Positions 17,634 through 27,757 of a stretch of DNA of 59,886 nucleotides are shown piece after piece. The translations under genes were made by a program, and so were the position numbers. The DNA is from Chloroflexota bacterium (GTDB lineage Bacteria > Chloroflexota > Limnocylindria > Limnocylindrales > CSP1-4), in contig JAUJOH010000001.1 of assembly GCA_030447745.1 (NCBI GenBank), positions 301,139 to 361,024 of the forward strand. Direction: 5' to 3'. The notes under the pieces were generated by a model that was not told the origin of the DNA, did not search any database, and was given only the letters and a program-made list of their open reading frames with translations. Position 1 is the first letter of the stretch. Each line of letters opens with the position of its first letter.

Positions 17634-17678
17634 CGCATCCTCCTGTGGTGCGTCGGGGCTTGGTTGCCTTGGCGACGA

Positions 17679-19310
17679 TCACGGCTCGCCGGAATCGACA
17701 TCCAGCCGCGGAAAGAGCGGCTCCGGTTGGCTGAGGCGGCCCGGTTCGCCGGCGTGCCGCCCCCAGGCGAGCTCGTCGAGGAGCGGCGGACCGCCGTTGC
17801 CGTCCGGCCCGTACGGGTAACGGTAGCCGAGCTGAGCGAGGACGCCCGGTGCCGCACCGGGCATGAACGGCGCCGCCGCCAGGCCGATCAGCCGGCACCC
17901 CTCGACCAGGTCGCCGAGCACGCCCCTGAGCCGCTCCCCAGCCCCGTCGTCGCCGGCCCTGGCCGCCCTGGCGAGCGTCCACGGCTGCTCCGCGTCGACG
18001 AGGCGGTTCGCCTCACCCACGAACTCCCAGAGCGCGGCCAGTGCCTCGTGGAGCGCGTACGCCTCCAGCCGGTCGCGGTACCGCTCCAGCGCGCTCGGCC
18101 ACGTCGCCCTGAGCGCGCCGCCACCCGATGGCGATGGCCGCTCGCCGTCGAGGTATCGGTTGGCCATCGAGACGGTCCGGTTGACGAGGTTGCCGAAGTC
18201 GTTGGCGAGATCCGCGTTGTAGCGCCGGACGAACAGGTCCCACGACACGTCCGAGTCGCGGTCGAAGGCGACCTCGCGCAGCGTCACGTACCTGGCGCCG
18301 TCGGTCCCGAGGGCGGCCACGACGTCGTTCGGGTCGAGGAAGTTGCCGCGGGACTTGCTCATCCGCTCGCCCTGGACGAGCAGCCAGCCGTGGACCCAGA
18401 CCTTGCGCGGCAGCGGCAGTCCGGCACTCATCAGCATCGCCGGCCACATGATCGTGTGGAGCCGGTTGATGTCCTTGCCGATGACGTGCACGTCCGCCGG
18501 CCACCACCGCGCGAACGCTTCGACGTCGTCCGGGAACCCCGCCCCGGTGATGTAGTTGATGAGCGCGTCGAACCAGACGTAGACCGTGCCGGCCTCGGGA
18601 TCCCAGGACCCGTCCTCGCGCTCGGCGGTCTCGCCGTTCTCGCGGATCGGGAACGGGATGCCCCACGTCGCTCCCGAGCGCGAGGCGCTGAAGTCCTCGA
18701 GACCCTGCCGAATGAAGCCGAGCATCTCGTTCCTGCGGTACTCGGGTTCCACCCAGTCCGGGTGCTCGGCGAAGTGCCGCTCGAGGGGTTCCTGGTACTT
18801 CGACAGGCGAAAGAACCAGTTCCGCTCGGTCAGCCACTGGAGCTCGACGTTCGGGTGGTGGGCGCAGCGGGTCTGCCCGCCGTCCTCCACGAGCTGCGTC
18901 TTCGGGATGAACCCCTCGTTCGGGCAGTACCAGCCGACGTAGTTCCCGAGGTAGAGGTCGCCGTTGGCATGGCACCTCCGGATCACCTCGTGGACCGAGC
19001 GCTGGTGGTCGGAATCCGTCGTGCGGATGAAGCGGTCCGGGCTGATGGCGAGCGCGTTCTCGGCCGTCCGGAAGAGTCCGACCATCTCGTCGACGAAGGC
19101 CTTGGGGGTCTTGCCCTGGGACTCGGCGGTGAGCGCGATGTTGACGCTGTACTCGTCGGTTCCGGTCAGGAACCGCGTGTCATCACCCCTCATCCGGTGC
19201 CAGCGGGCGATCGCGTCGGCGCCAATGACCTCGAACAGCGTGTGCAGACCAGGCCGGTTGTTGGCATAGGCAATGGCGGTGGTCAGGTAGAACCGGGGAC
19301 GTTCGGGCAT
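17679..19310 (-). CDS. metG: Methionyl-tRNA synthetase with atypical HIGH motif
   Basis: Class I synthetase charging tRNA(Met). The Rossmann core is clear: FYLTTAIAYANNRPGLHTL, GADAIARWHRMRGDDTRFLTGTDEYSVNIA, the connective region with WYCPNEGFIPK, the WFDALINYITGAGF strand, HVIGKDINRLHTIMWPAMLM and a full GERMSKSRGN (around residue 315). The anticodon-binding helical domain follows (RRYNADLANDFGNLVNRTV). In place of the usual H-I-G-H, the signature reads P-G-L-H-T, shared in my memory by a divergent group of bacterial MetRS but worth checking. There is no C-terminal tRNA-binding OB domain; 543 residues. GGAG five bases before the ATG supports the start. Confidence 0.93.
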   Translation of the reverse strand: MPERPRFYLTTAIAYANNRPGLHTLFEVIGADAIARWHRMRGDDTRFLTGTDEYSVNIALTAESQGKTPKAFVDEMVGLFRTAENALAISPDRFIRTTDSDHQRSVHEVIRRCHANGDLYLGNYVGWYCPNEGFIPKTQLVEDGGQTRCAHHPNVELQWLTERNWFFRLSKYQEPLERHFAEHPDWVEPEYRRNEMLGFIRQGLEDFSASRSGATWGIPFPIRENGETAEREDGSWDPEAGTVYVWFDALINYITGAGFPDDVEAFARWWPADVHVIGKDINRLHTIMWPAMLMSAGLPLPRKVWVHGWLLVQGERMSKSRGNFLDPNDVVAALGTDGARYVTLREVAFDRDSDVSWDLFVRRYNADLANDFGNLVNRTVSMANRYLDGERPSPSGGGALRATWPSALERYRDRLEAYALHEALAALWEFVGEANRLVDAEQPWTLARAARAGDDGAGERLRGVLGDLVEGCRLIGLAAAPFMPGAAPGVLAQLGYRYPYGPDGNGGPPLLDELAWGRHAGEPGRLSQPEPLFPRLDVDSGEP

Positions 19311-19370
19311 CGGGGCTCCGTCGGCTGTGGCGGGAGGAGCGGCCGGCTCGGCGGCGCGCAGGGACGGAGG

Positions 19371-19388
19371 GAGGCGGCCGTCCGCCTC
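19371..19388. terminator. Hairpin in the purNH-metG spacer
   Basis: GAGGCGG-CCGT-CCGCCTC, a perfect 7-bp stem with a 4-base loop in the metG leader, about 125 bases beyond the end of the purine operon. No T-tract; a processing or attenuation role is possible. Confidence 0.3.
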
Positions 19389-19466
19389 AGGCGGTCGGGG
19401 TCAGGACCGCGAGGGACGGGGCCGCCCGGGCATCGTCATGGCGCGGCGGCAGTGGTCCACGTGCGG

Positions 19467-19496
19467 ATGATGGCGGCTGGCGCCCGAACCGGTCAA
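19467..19496 (-). promoter_or_regulatory. Candidate metG promoter
   Basis: TTGACC (19496..19491), 18 bases, CATCAT (19472..19467) on the minus strand, in the 203-base gap between the purine operon and metG. Five and four of six positions match consensus. Confidence 0.45.
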
Positions 19497-19513
19497 GGCG
19501 GCGCCGGCGGGGC

Positions 19514-21736
19514 TCAGTGCCGGAAGTGCCGCCGGCCCGTGACGAGCATCGTCGCGCCCGCGCGCTCGACTGCCGCCAGCGCCTCCGCGTCGCGCACAGA
19601 GCCGCCTGGCTGGACGATGGCGGTGACGCCGGCCTCGGTGAGCGCCTCGACCGCGTCCGGAAACGGGAAGAAGGCGTCCGAGGCGGCGCTCGCGCCGCGC
19701 AGCGCCTCCTCGCCGTGGATCGCCCGCGCCTTGGCGACCGCCTGGCGCGCGGCGTCGACGCGGCTCGTCTGCCCGGAGCCCAGCCCGATCTCCATGCCGT
19801 CCCGGACGATGACGATGGCGTTCGACGTCACGCCGCGCGCGAGGCGCCAGGCGAGGTCGAGGTCGAGCAGCTCCCGGTCGGACGGCGGCCGCGACGCCGG
19901 ACACGCCCAGTCGGCCGCGTCGTCCTCGACGGTGTCCGGCGCGCCGACGAGCACGGCGCCACCGGCGGACCGCAGCGACGACGTGACCGCCGGCCGGCCT
20001 GGCGCCTCGTCCACCCCGATCGCCGGGCCGATGACCAGCCGCAGGTTGCGCTTGCTCGCGAGGATCTCGCGGGCCGCGCCGTCGAAGCCGGGCGCGACGA
20101 CGACCTCGAGGAACAGCTCCGCGAGCGCCTCGGCGACGGGACCGTCGACCTCGCGCGTCAGCGCGACCACCCCGCCGAACGCGGACACGGGATCGCCCGC
20201 CAGCGCTGCGCGCCACGCCTTGAGGAGGGTGGCGCGCGCGGGGGCGCCGCACGGGGTGGTGTGCTTGACGACGACCGCGGCCGGGCCCCGCCGGGGGCGG
20301 GCGAGCTCCGCCGCGGCGGACGCGTCGAGCACGTTGTTGTAGGACAGCGCCTTGCCCTGCAGCGGCGGCTCGCCGGTGGCGAACGGGCCGTCGGCCGGGC
20401 GGGCATCGGTCCGGCGGTAGCGGGCGGCCGGCTGGTGCGGGTTCTCGCCGTAGCGGAGCGTCTCGACCTTCTCGAGTGGAACCGTCAGGCGCTCCGGGAA
20501 CGGGTCCGCCGAGCCCGGCAGGCCGGGCTCCGGCGGCAGCGCCACGCCGGCCTCGTGGAACCGGCAGGGCAGCTCGAGGGCGATCCGGGCGTCGTAGGCG
20601 GCCGTGTGCGCGAACGCTTCCGCGGACAGGGCGGCGCGCAGGCCGTCAGCCACGGAGCTGTCGCCGCCGAACGCCTCGAGGACCGCCCGGTAGCGACCCG
20701 GCGTCGTGACGACGACCACGCTGGCGTGGTTCTTGGCTGCCGCCCGGATGAGCGCCGGTCCGCCGATGTCGATCTCCTCGATCAGCTCGTCCAGTGCCGT
20801 TCCGGGCCGGGCCGCCGCCTCGGCGAACGGATAGAGATTGACGACGACGACCTCGAACGGCTCGATCCCGGCCTCGGCCAGCTGGCGCCGGTGGTCGGCG
20901 GACCGGCGGTCGGCGAGGATCCCGCCGTGGATCGCCGGGTGGAGCGTCTTGACCCGGCCGTCGAGCATCTCCGGAACGCCCGTGACGGAGCCGACATCGG
21001 TGACGGGGAGCCCGGTTTCGCGCAGGGCGCGCGCCGTCCCGCCGGTCGACACGAGCTCGAAGCCGAGCGCGTCGAGGCCGCGGGCGAGCTCGACCAGCCC
21101 GGTCTTGTCCGAGACCGAGAGCAGTGCCCGCCGGGGGCGGGGTGGCTCGCCTCCCGGCTCCGCCAGCCGTCGCGCCACCACGCGCGGGAGGAGCCGGTGC
21201 TCCACGGTCCTGATCCGCTCGTGGAGCGTCGCCTCGTCATCGCCGTCGAGGACCGGGACGGCCTCCTGGGCGACGATCGGCCCGGCGTCGAGCGTCGCGT
21301 CGACGAGGTGAACGGTGACGCCCGTCACCCGGACGCCTGCCGCCAGCGCGTCCCGAACCGCGCGGGCGCCGGGGAACGCCGGCAGCAGCGAGGGGTGGGT
21401 GTTGAGGATCCGGCCGTCGAACGCGCTGAGCACGGCGGGGCCGAGGAGGCGCATGTAGCCGGCGAGCACGACGAGGTCGGGCCGGACGCCGGCGAGCGCC
21501 TCGGCCAGCGGCTGGTCCGAGCCACCAGGAACCAGCGCCGTCTCGATCCCCTCGGCCGCGGCCCATCGCAGCGCCGGGCAGTCGCGGTCCGCGAAGACCA
21601 GGACGACGACGCCGCCCAGCGCGCGGCGCCTCGCCGTGGCCACGAGCGCGCGAAGGTTGGATCCCCCGCCGGAGACGCCGACCGCGATCCGCGCCGTCAC
21701 GCCGGTAGCCGGAGCGGCGCCGACGCGGCCTGGCAC
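19514..21736 (-). CDS. purH: PurN-PurH fusion: GAR transformylase + AICAR transformylase/IMP cyclohydrolase
   Basis: One uninterrupted 740-residue frame holds two enzymes. Residues about 14-192 are PurN (VSGGGSNLRAL, Asn112/His114 in LNTHPSLLPAFPG, Asp150 in LVDATLDAGPI), which formylates GAR. Residues about 204-740 are PurH, with the MGS-like cyclohydrolase start RALLSVSDKTGLVELAR, VKTLHPAIHGGIL and the AICAR transformylase region LRYGENPHQPAA, LSYNNVLDA, VVVKHTTPCGAP and SDAFFPFPD. The join is a short Pro/Arg-rich linker (GGEPPRPRR). The two 10-formyl-THF-using steps are thus one polypeptide. GTG 21736 is the longest start; GTG 21700 (VTARIAVGVSGGG) is equally plausible. Last gene of the purine operon, 43 bases after purM. 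Confidence 0.93.
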   Translation of the reverse strand: MPGRVGAAPATGVTARIAVGVSGGGSNLRALVATARRRALGGVVVLVFADRDCPALRWAAAEGIETALVPGGSDQPLAEALAGVRPDLVVLAGYMRLLGPAVLSAFDGRILNTHPSLLPAFPGARAVRDALAAGVRVTGVTVHLVDATLDAGPIVAQEAVPVLDGDDEATLHERIRTVEHRLLPRVVARRLAEPGGEPPRPRRALLSVSDKTGLVELARGLDALGFELVSTGGTARALRETGLPVTDVGSVTGVPEMLDGRVKTLHPAIHGGILADRRSADHRRQLAEAGIEPFEVVVVNLYPFAEAAARPGTALDELIEEIDIGGPALIRAAAKNHASVVVVTTPGRYRAVLEAFGGDSSVADGLRAALSAEAFAHTAAYDARIALELPCRFHEAGVALPPEPGLPGSADPFPERLTVPLEKVETLRYGENPHQPAARYRRTDARPADGPFATGEPPLQGKALSYNNVLDASAAAELARPRRGPAAVVVKHTTPCGAPARATLLKAWRAALAGDPVSAFGGVVALTREVDGPVAEALAELFLEVVVAPGFDGAAREILASKRNLRLVIGPAIGVDEAPGRPAVTSSLRSAGGAVLVGAPDTVEDDAADWACPASRPPSDRELLDLDLAWRLARGVTSNAIVIVRDGMEIGLGSGQTSRVDAARQAVAKARAIHGEEALRGASAASDAFFPFPDAVEALTEAGVTAIVQPGGSVRDAEALAAVERAGATMLVTGRRHFRH

Positions 21737-21779
21737 GCCACCGCGCCGGGCAGGGCGGCGGCCGCCGCCGTGCTGGACG

Positions 21780-22903
21780 TCACGTCCCGTCCTCGACGTA
21801 CCGCCTTCCTCCCGCGTCGGCGGCCCGGACCACGTCCCCGATCCGCCACGCCTCGATCCCAGTCCCGGCGAGCGAGTCGATCGCGGTCGCCACCGCGTCC
21901 GGCGCGACCGCGACGGCCATCCCGACCCCGCCGTTGAACGTGGCCCGCGCCTCTGCGTCGTCCAGCCCGCCGAGCGCGGCGAACAGCCGGATCACCGAGG
22001 GGACGGGCCATCGCGACGGGTCGACCCGGGCCGCGAGATCGCCCGGCAGCATCCGCGGCAGGTTCCCGGGCAGTCCACCACCGGTGATGTGGGCGACCCC
22101 GCGGAGCTCGCTGCCGGCGGCCTCGAGCCGGTCGCGCAACGCCAGAACCCCCGGCGCGTAGATCGTCGTCGGCGTCAGGAGCACCTCGCCCAGGGTGGCC
22201 ATCGCGTGCGCCGGCTCCGAGTCGATCGTCTCGTCCGCCTCCCGGCCGCCGAGCGAACGCGTCAGCTGCTCCTGGTACGGCCGCGCCAGGTCGAGGCGCC
22301 ACTGCTCCACGAGCGTCCGGACCAGGGAGAACCCGTTGGCGTGGAGGCCGCTGGCGGAGAGACCCACGACGCGTCCCCCGCCGCGCGCCCGGGTCGCGTC
22401 GAGGAGCTGTCCCGCTCGACGATGCCGACACAGCAGCCGGCCAGATCGAACGCCTCGGCGTCCATCACGCCGGGATGCTCCGCGGTCTCACCGCCCACGA
22501 GCGCGCAACCGGCGTCGGCGCACGCGGCGGCGATGCCGCCCACGAGCTCCGCGACGCTGAGCGGGTCGAGCCGCCCAACCGCCACGTAGTCCAAAAAGAA
22601 CAGCGGTGCCGCGCCCGAGCAGACCACGTCGTCGGCGCTCATCGCGACCAGGTCGCGGCCGATCGTGTCGTAGCGACCGAGCACGCCGGCAATGGCCGTC
22701 TTCGTCCCGACCCCGTCGGTCGAGCTCACGAGCACCGGCTGGCGGTAACCCGGCGGGATCGCGACTGCGGCGCCGAATGCGCCGAACGCATTGAGCACGT
22801 TGTCGCTGTGCGTCGCCTCGACGGCCGCCCGCATCAGCTCGACGGCTCGCTCGCCAGCGGCCACGTCGACGCCGGCCGCCGCGTATGCCCGACGCTCAGC
22901 CAC
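21780..22903 (-). CDS. purM: Phosphoribosylformylglycinamidine cyclo-ligase (frameshifted)
   Basis: PurM closes FGAM to AIR with ATP. GTG 22903 overlaps the purF stop by eight bases. The N-terminal half reads VLVSSTDGVGTKTAIA, GRDLVAMSADDVVCSGAAPLFFLDYVAVG and VGGETAEHPGVM, and then, after CCVGIVERD, the frame changes. A single base is missing near 22407-22410, after which VVGLSASGLHANGFSLVR, THITGGG-type VAHITGGGLPGNLPR and FNGGVGMAVAV continue in the correct frame to 21780. The restored length is 374 residues, normal for PurM. All motifs on both sides are intact, so a recent mutation or sequencing error is likely. Confidence 0.87.
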
Positions 22904-24350
22904 CGACCGCCGCGGGTTCCCGCTCCTCCAGCACGAACTTGCGGCTGGCAGCGTCGTACGGCACGGGTTCCGGGTACCGGCCGTCGAAGCACGCGAAGCA
23001 GAACCGGTCGTACGGCAGGTCGAGGGCCGCCAGGACGCCCCGGATCGAGAGGTAGCCGAGGCTGTCGGCGCCGATGAAGTCCCGGATCTCGTCGACCGAG
23101 TGGCTGGCCGCGATGAGCTCGGTCTCGATCTGCGTGTCGATCCCGTAGAAACACGGGTGGTAGATCGGTGGTGCGCTGATCCGGACGTGCACCTCCTCGG
23201 CACCGGCGCGCCGGAGGAGGCTCACGATCTGCTTCGTCGTCGTGCCCCGCACGATCGAGTCGTCGACGACCGTCAGCCGCTTCCCGCGGACCACCTCGCG
23301 GAGCGGGTTCAGCTTGATCGTCACGCCGCGCTGACGCATCGTCTGGCTGGGCTGGATGAAGGTCCGGCCGGAATAGCGATTCCGGACCAGCCCCTCGCGG
23401 TAGGGCAGGCCGGACGCCTCGGCGTACCCGGCTGCGGCGGGCGCGCCGGTGTCCGGCACGGGCATGACGAGGTCCGTCGGGGCGGGATGCTCGCCGGCCA
23501 GCTGCATGCCCATCCGCCGGCGCGCCTCGTACAGGTTGCGGCCCTCGAGGTACGAGTCCGGGCGGGCGAAGTAGATCAGCTCGAAGACGCACAGCGCCGG
23601 CGTCGCGTCGGCGAACCGGATCGACCACGGCTCGCGGTCAGGCTCGAGGACGACCAGCTCGCCGGGCTCGACGTCGCGCACGGGCTCCGCGCCGACGATG
23701 TCGAGCGCCGCCGTCTCGGACGCGAGGACCCAGCCGGAGGTGCGGTCCGGGTCCCACAGCCCGCCCTCGACCGTCCCGGTCGCGAGTCGCCCGAGGACGA
23801 GCGGGCGGAAGCCGTGGGGATCGCGCACGCCGATCACGCGGCGCTCGTCGAGCACTACGAGGCTGTAGGCGCCGCGCACGCGCGGGAGCACGCGCCGGAG
23901 GGCCTCGACGGTGTCGCTCGCCGGCTCCTCCGCGAGCAGCGCCGTCAGCAGCTCCGTGTCCGTGGACGCCGGCAGCCGGGTCCGTCCGCCCGGCAGCTGT
24001 TCCAGGAGCTGGCGCGTGTTGACGAGGTTGCCGTTGTGGCCGATGGCGATCGCCCGGCGCGGGCCGAGCCGGAACGTGGGCTGGGCGTTCTCCCAGACGG
24101 TCGAGCCGGTCGTCGAGTAGCGGCAGTGGGCGATGGCGAGGTCCCCGCGCAGCGACGGGATGCGGCGCTCGTCGAGGACCGTGCTGATCATGCCCAGGTC
24201 TTTGTAGAGCATGAGCTGGTCGCCGTCGCTCACCGCCAGCCCGGCCGACTCCTGGCCGCGGTGCTGGAGGGCGAACAGGCCGAGCGCCGCGACCGACGCG
24301 GCCTCCGTGCCGCTGCCGCGCGGCAGGACCGCACCGAACACGCCACACAC
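22896..24350 (-). CDS. purF: Amidophosphoribosyltransferase
   Basis: First committed step: PRPP plus glutamine to phosphoribosylamine. The GTG at 24350 gives V-C-G-V-F-G, so Cys2 becomes the N-terminal nucleophile after Met removal without a propeptide. The Ntn glutaminase part has LQHRGQESAG, AHCRYSTTGS and GHNGNLVN; the phosphoribosyltransferase part has the PRPP loop TVVDDSIVRGTTT. Cysteines in ALCVFELIYFARPDS, YHPCFYGID and FCFACFDG match the positions of the [4Fe-4S] ligands of the Bacillus-type enzyme. 484 residues. GGAG lies seven bases before the start. It follows the purL stop by one base. Confidence 0.96.
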   Translation of the reverse strand: MCGVFGAVLPRGSGTEAASVAALGLFALQHRGQESAGLAVSDGDQLMLYKDLGMISTVLDERRIPSLRGDLAIAHCRYSTTGSTVWENAQPTFRLGPRRAIAIGHNGNLVNTRQLLEQLPGGRTRLPASTDTELLTALLAEEPASDTVEALRRVLPRVRGAYSLVVLDERRVIGVRDPHGFRPLVLGRLATGTVEGGLWDPDRTSGWVLASETAALDIVGAEPVRDVEPGELVVLEPDREPWSIRFADATPALCVFELIYFARPDSYLEGRNLYEARRRMGMQLAGEHPAPTDLVMPVPDTGAPAAAGYAEASGLPYREGLVRNRYSGRTFIQPSQTMRQRGVTIKLNPLREVVRGKRLTVVDDSIVRGTTTKQIVSLLRRAGAEEVHVRISAPPIYHPCFYGIDTQIETELIAASHSVDEIRDFIGADSLGYLSIRGVLAALDLPYDRFCFACFDGRYPEPVPYDAASRKFVLEEREPAAVGG

Positions 24351-24351
24351 G

Positions 24352-26730
24352 TCAGTGCTCCTCCCATCCGAGCGCGCGTCGCAGCCCGTGCTCCCACGCG
24401 TGGCACAGGTCGTCGACGGGCAGATCGATGGCGTCGGCGACGCGCGACCCCCGCTCCTCCGCCGCCCCGGTGGCGCCCGCGCCGACGAGCTCGACGACGA
24501 GCCGGTCTCCACCCACCGTACCGAGCTCGTGGACCGGCAGACCGTGCTGCCGAGCGAGCAGGACGAGCGCCGGCGCGTGCCTCGGGCGCGTCGACACGAC
24601 GATCCGCGACGGGCTCTCGCCGAACAGCTCGACCGCCGGTGAGAGCGCGGACGGCACGCGAAGCCGCGCGCCGGTGCCCCCGCCGCCTGCGCCCCACATG
24701 CTCGCCTCGGCAAGCGCGACGGCCAGACCGCCGCCGGACACGTCCTGCCCGGAGGCGAGCAGCCCGCGAGCCGTCGCCTCGCGCGCGAAGGCCTGGACGG
24801 CACGCTCGCGCGACAGATCGAGGGCCGGAGGGCCGTCCTCTGCGGCCCCACCGGCCAGCGCGGCGTATTCGCTGCCCGCCAGCCCCGGTCCCGCCTCGCC
24901 AACGAGCAGCACCACGTCGCCGGGGGCACCGAAGCCAGGCCGGACGAGCGTTGTGACGTCGTCGAGCAGCCCGACCACGCCGATCTGCGGCGTCGGCGCG
25001 ATCGTGCCCGCCGGTGACTCGTTGTAGAGCGAGACGTTGCCGCCGGTCACGGGCAGACTGAGCGCCCGGCAGGCGTCGCCGAGCCCGCGCACCGCCTCGC
25101 CGAGCTGCCAGAATGCCTCCGGCCGCGTCGGGTCGCCGAAGTTCAGGCAGTTGGTGACACCGAGCGGCCGGGCGCCGGTGATCGAGACGTTCCGCGTCGC
25201 CTCGGCGACGCTCATCGCCGCGCCGAGCCACGGATCGAGGAGGCCAACGGCGTGGTTGGCGTCCGTGGAGGCGACGAGGGCCTTCGTCGTGCCCTTGATC
25301 CGCAGCACGGCCGCACCGGTGCCGGGGCCAGTGACCGTGTTCGTGCCCACGTGCCAGTCGTACTGCTCCCAGACCGCGCGACGAGAGGCGATGTTGGGGC
25401 TCCCGAGCAGCGCCAGCAGGACCGCACCAGCGTCCGTGAACGACCGTGCCGGCCCGTCCGCCGCGCGGCCGGGCGTGGCGGACGACGGTGCCGGTGCGCG
25501 GCGCCGGCGAGCGGGCGGCGCGGCGAGTCGCCGGTGGACGACGGCGTCGCTCGTGAGCGCCCGCGCGGGGACGCGTGCCACCCCGCGTCCCGCCTCGAGG
25601 CCGCCCTCGAGGATCGTGATGTCGCCGTCATCGGTCACCACGCCGATCACCGCGCAGGGAGTCCCCCACCGGTCGCATACCTCCCGGACGTCCGCCTCGC
25701 GGTCCGGTCGCACGACGGCCAGCATCCGCTCCTGCGATTCGGAGATGAGCACCTCCCAGGCCGCCATCCCGGCCTCGCGGCGCGGCACGGCGTCGAGATC
25801 GATCCGCATCCCGGTTCCTGCCCGGTCCGCCGTCTCCGACGTCGCGCAGGTGATGCCGCCGGCGCCCAGGTCCTGCAGCCCCTCGACGAGCCCGCGCTCG
25901 ATGAGCTCGAGTGACGCCTCGATCAGCAGCTTCTCCGCGAACGGGTCGCCCACCTGCACCGATGGTCGCTTCGAACCGCGTTCGCCCACCGAGGACGGAG
26001 GCGGCGCGCCCGCGAGCCATCGGTCCGAGCTCTCTTCGTCCGTGAACGTGGCGCTGGCCAGCACGGACGCACCGCCGATCCCGTCGCGGCCTGTCGTCGA
26101 CCCGAACAGCACGACGAGGTTGCCCGGGCCCGGAGCTGCCGCGCGCGTCAGCAGCCGCTCCTCGAGCAGGCCGATGGCCATCACGTTGACCAGCGGGTTG
26201 CCGGCATACGACGGGTCGAAGACGAGCTCTCCGCCGACCGTCGGCACGCCGACACAGTTGCCGTAGCCGCCGACGCCCCGGATGACGCCGTCGACCAGGC
26301 GGCGTGTTCGGCCGGATCCCGGGTCGCCGAACCGGAGCGCGTCGAGCACCGCGATGGGGCGGGCGCCCATGGTGAAGATGTCGCGCAGGATCCCGCCGAC
26401 ACCGGTCGCCGCTCCCTGGTACGGCTCGACCGCGCTCGGGTGGTTGTGCGACTCGATCTTGAAGGCGACGGCGAGACCGCCACCGATCGAGACGACCCCG
26501 GCGTTCTCACCCGGCCCGGCGACCACGTCCGCACCGCCGGTGGGCAGCGTCGCGAGCAGCGGCCGGGAGCTCTTGTACGAGCAGTGCTCGCTCCACATGA
26601 CGCTGAACATGGCGAGCTCGACGTCGTTCGGCTCGCGCCCCAGCCGCTCGCGGATGCCCTCGAGCTCCGGGTTCGTCAGCCCCAGCCGGCGGTGCAACGG
26701 CTCCCGCGCCGGCCGCTCCGCCACCGTCAT
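24352..26730 (-). CDS. purL: FGAM synthase subunit PurL (small type)
   Basis: ATP-dependent synthase subunit of the PurSQL complex that converts FGAR to FGAM. N-terminal HCSYKSSR with the catalytic His49 in [12 protein letters not shown], the first ATP-grasp-like half with [47 protein letters not shown] and the second half [14 protein letters not shown]... [26 protein letters not shown]. 792 residues, a little longer than the usual 740 through an Arg/Pro-rich insert near residues 400-430. Start ATG overlaps the purQ stop as ATGA. Intact. Confidence 0.97.
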   Translation of the reverse strand: MTVAERPAREPLHRRLGLTNPELEGIRERLGREPNDVELAMFSVMWSEHCSYKSSRPLLATLPTGGADVVAGPGENAGVVSIGGGLAVAFKIESHNHPSAVEPYQGAATGVGGILRDIFTMGARPIAVLDALRFGDPGSGRTRRLVDGVIRGVGGYGNCVGVPTVGGELVFDPSYAGNPLVNVMAIGLLEERLLTRAAAPGPGNLVVLFGSTTGRDGIGGASVLASATFTDEESSDRWLAGAPPPSSVGERGSKRPSVQVGDPFAEKLLIEASLELIERGLVEGLQDLGAGGITCATSETADRAGTGMRIDLDAVPRREAGMAAWEVLISESQERMLAVVRPDREADVREVCDRWGTPCAVIGVVTDDGDITILEGGLEAGRGVARVPARALTSDAVVHRRLAAPPARRRRAPAPSSATPGRAADGPARSFTDAGAVLLALLGSPNIASRRAVWEQYDWHVGTNTVTGPGTGAAVLRIKGTTKALVASTDANHAVGLLDPWLGAAMSVAEATRNVSITGARPLGVTNCLNFGDPTRPEAFWQLGEAVRGLGDACRALSLPVTGGNVSLYNESPAGTIAPTPQIGVVGLLDDVTTLVRPGFGAPGDVVLLVGEAGPGLAGSEYAALAGGAAEDGPPALDLSRERAVQAFAREATARGLLASGQDVSGGGLAVALAEASMWGAGGGGTGARLRVPSALSPAVELFGESPSRIVVSTRPRHAPALVLLARQHGLPVHELGTVGGDRLVVELVGAGATGAAEERGSRVADAIDLPVDDLCHAWEHGLRRALGWEEH

Positions 26731-27473
26731 CGGGCCGCCGCCGCGACGGCTGCGCGGCCCGCAACACGCTCGCGCGTGCTCTCGACCAGCGATCGGATGA
26801 TCGCCAGCCCGTCGTCCGACCCGAGGAGCGCCTCGACCGCTGCCTCCGGGTGCGGCATCAGCCCGGCGACGTTCCCGCGGGCGTTCGAGACGCCTGCCAC
26901 CGCTCGCACGGATCCGTTCGGGTTCGCGCGGTCCTCCTCGCCGGCCGCTACCGTGCCGTCGTCGTGTGCGTATCGGAACAGGACCTGGCCGTCGCGCTCG
27001 AGGGCGTCGACGGTCTCCGGATCCGCGAACCAGCAGCCTTCGCCATGGGCGACCGGGACGCGCAGCGGGCGGCGGTCGTCGATCTGCCGCGTGAACGGCG
27101 AGTCGAGGCGTTCGGGCACGATTGCGACCTCCCGGGCAACGAAGCGGAGGCCGCGGTTGCGCGTCAGGGCTCCGGGCACGAGGCCGGCTTCGGTCAGGAC
27201 CTGGAAGCCGTTGCAGATGCCGAGCACGAGCCCGCCCTCCGCGGCGAAGGCGGAGACGGCGCGCATCACCGGGCTGAAGCGAGCGATGGCGCCGGCCCGC
27301 AGGTAGTCCCCGAACGCGAACCCGCCGGGCAGGACGATCGCCGCGACGCCGTCGAGCGAGGCGGACTCATGCCACAGCCGCGCCGGCTCCGCACCCGCCA
27401 GCCTCAGGGCATGGAGCGTGTCGCCGTCACGGTTGCTGCCGGGGAAGACGACGACCCCGATCCGGACGCTCAC
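26727..27473 (-). CDS. purQ: FGAM synthase glutaminase subunit PurQ
   Basis: Class I glutamine amidotransferase that supplies ammonia to PurL. Catalytic Cys87 in [10 protein letters not shown], and the His208/Glu210 pair in LMPHPE. N-terminal [10 protein letters not shown] is the family signature. 248 residues; slightly longer than typical by an Ala/Arg-rich tail. Overlaps purS upstream and purL downstream by four bases each. Confidence 0.97.
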   Translation of the reverse strand: MSVRIGVVVFPGSNRDGDTLHALRLAGAEPARLWHESASLDGVAAIVLPGGFAFGDYLRAGAIARFSPVMRAVSAFAAEGGLVLGICNGFQVLTEAGLVPGALTRNRGLRFVAREVAIVPERLDSPFTRQIDDRRPLRVPVAHGEGCWFADPETVDALERDGQVLFRYAHDDGTVAAGEEDRANPNGSVRAVAGVSNARGNVAGLMPHPEAAVEALLGSDDGLAIIRSLVESTRERVAGRAAVAAAAR

Positions 27474-27757
27474 CGGGCGGCCGCGACCCGCGTGGTCGGC
27501 GCCGCGCCGCCCAGCGTCTCGACCGTCGCCTGTTCGATCAGCGGGTTCGAGAAGAGGTCGCGCGCGAGCCGCTCGACGGTTGCCCGTGCGGTGTTCTCGT
27601 CCGGCGCCTCGACGGTCAGCTCGACGCGCCGCCCGACCCGGACGCCTGCGACGCCCGCCACGTCGAGATGGTCGAGGCTCTGCTCGACCGCCCGGCCCTG
27701 CGGGTCGAGGATCCCGTCCCTGGGGAGCACGTTGACGGCGAACCGGTAGGTCGTCAT
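27470..27757 (-). CDS. purS: FGAM synthase subunit PurS
   Basis: The small dimer that bridges PurQ and PurL. 95 residues with the family pattern: YRFAVNVLPRDGILDPQGRAVEQSL at the start, VGRRVELTVEAPDENTARATVERLARDLFSNPLIE at the end. Its presence with a short PurL and separate PurQ shows the Gram-positive/Chloroflexi-type three-part enzyme. Overlaps purC and purQ by four bases. Confidence 0.95.
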   Translation of the reverse strand: MTTYRFAVNVLPRDGILDPQGRAVEQSLDHLDVAGVAGVRVGRRVELTVEAPDENTARATVERLARDLFSNPLIEQATVETLGGAAPTTRVAAAR

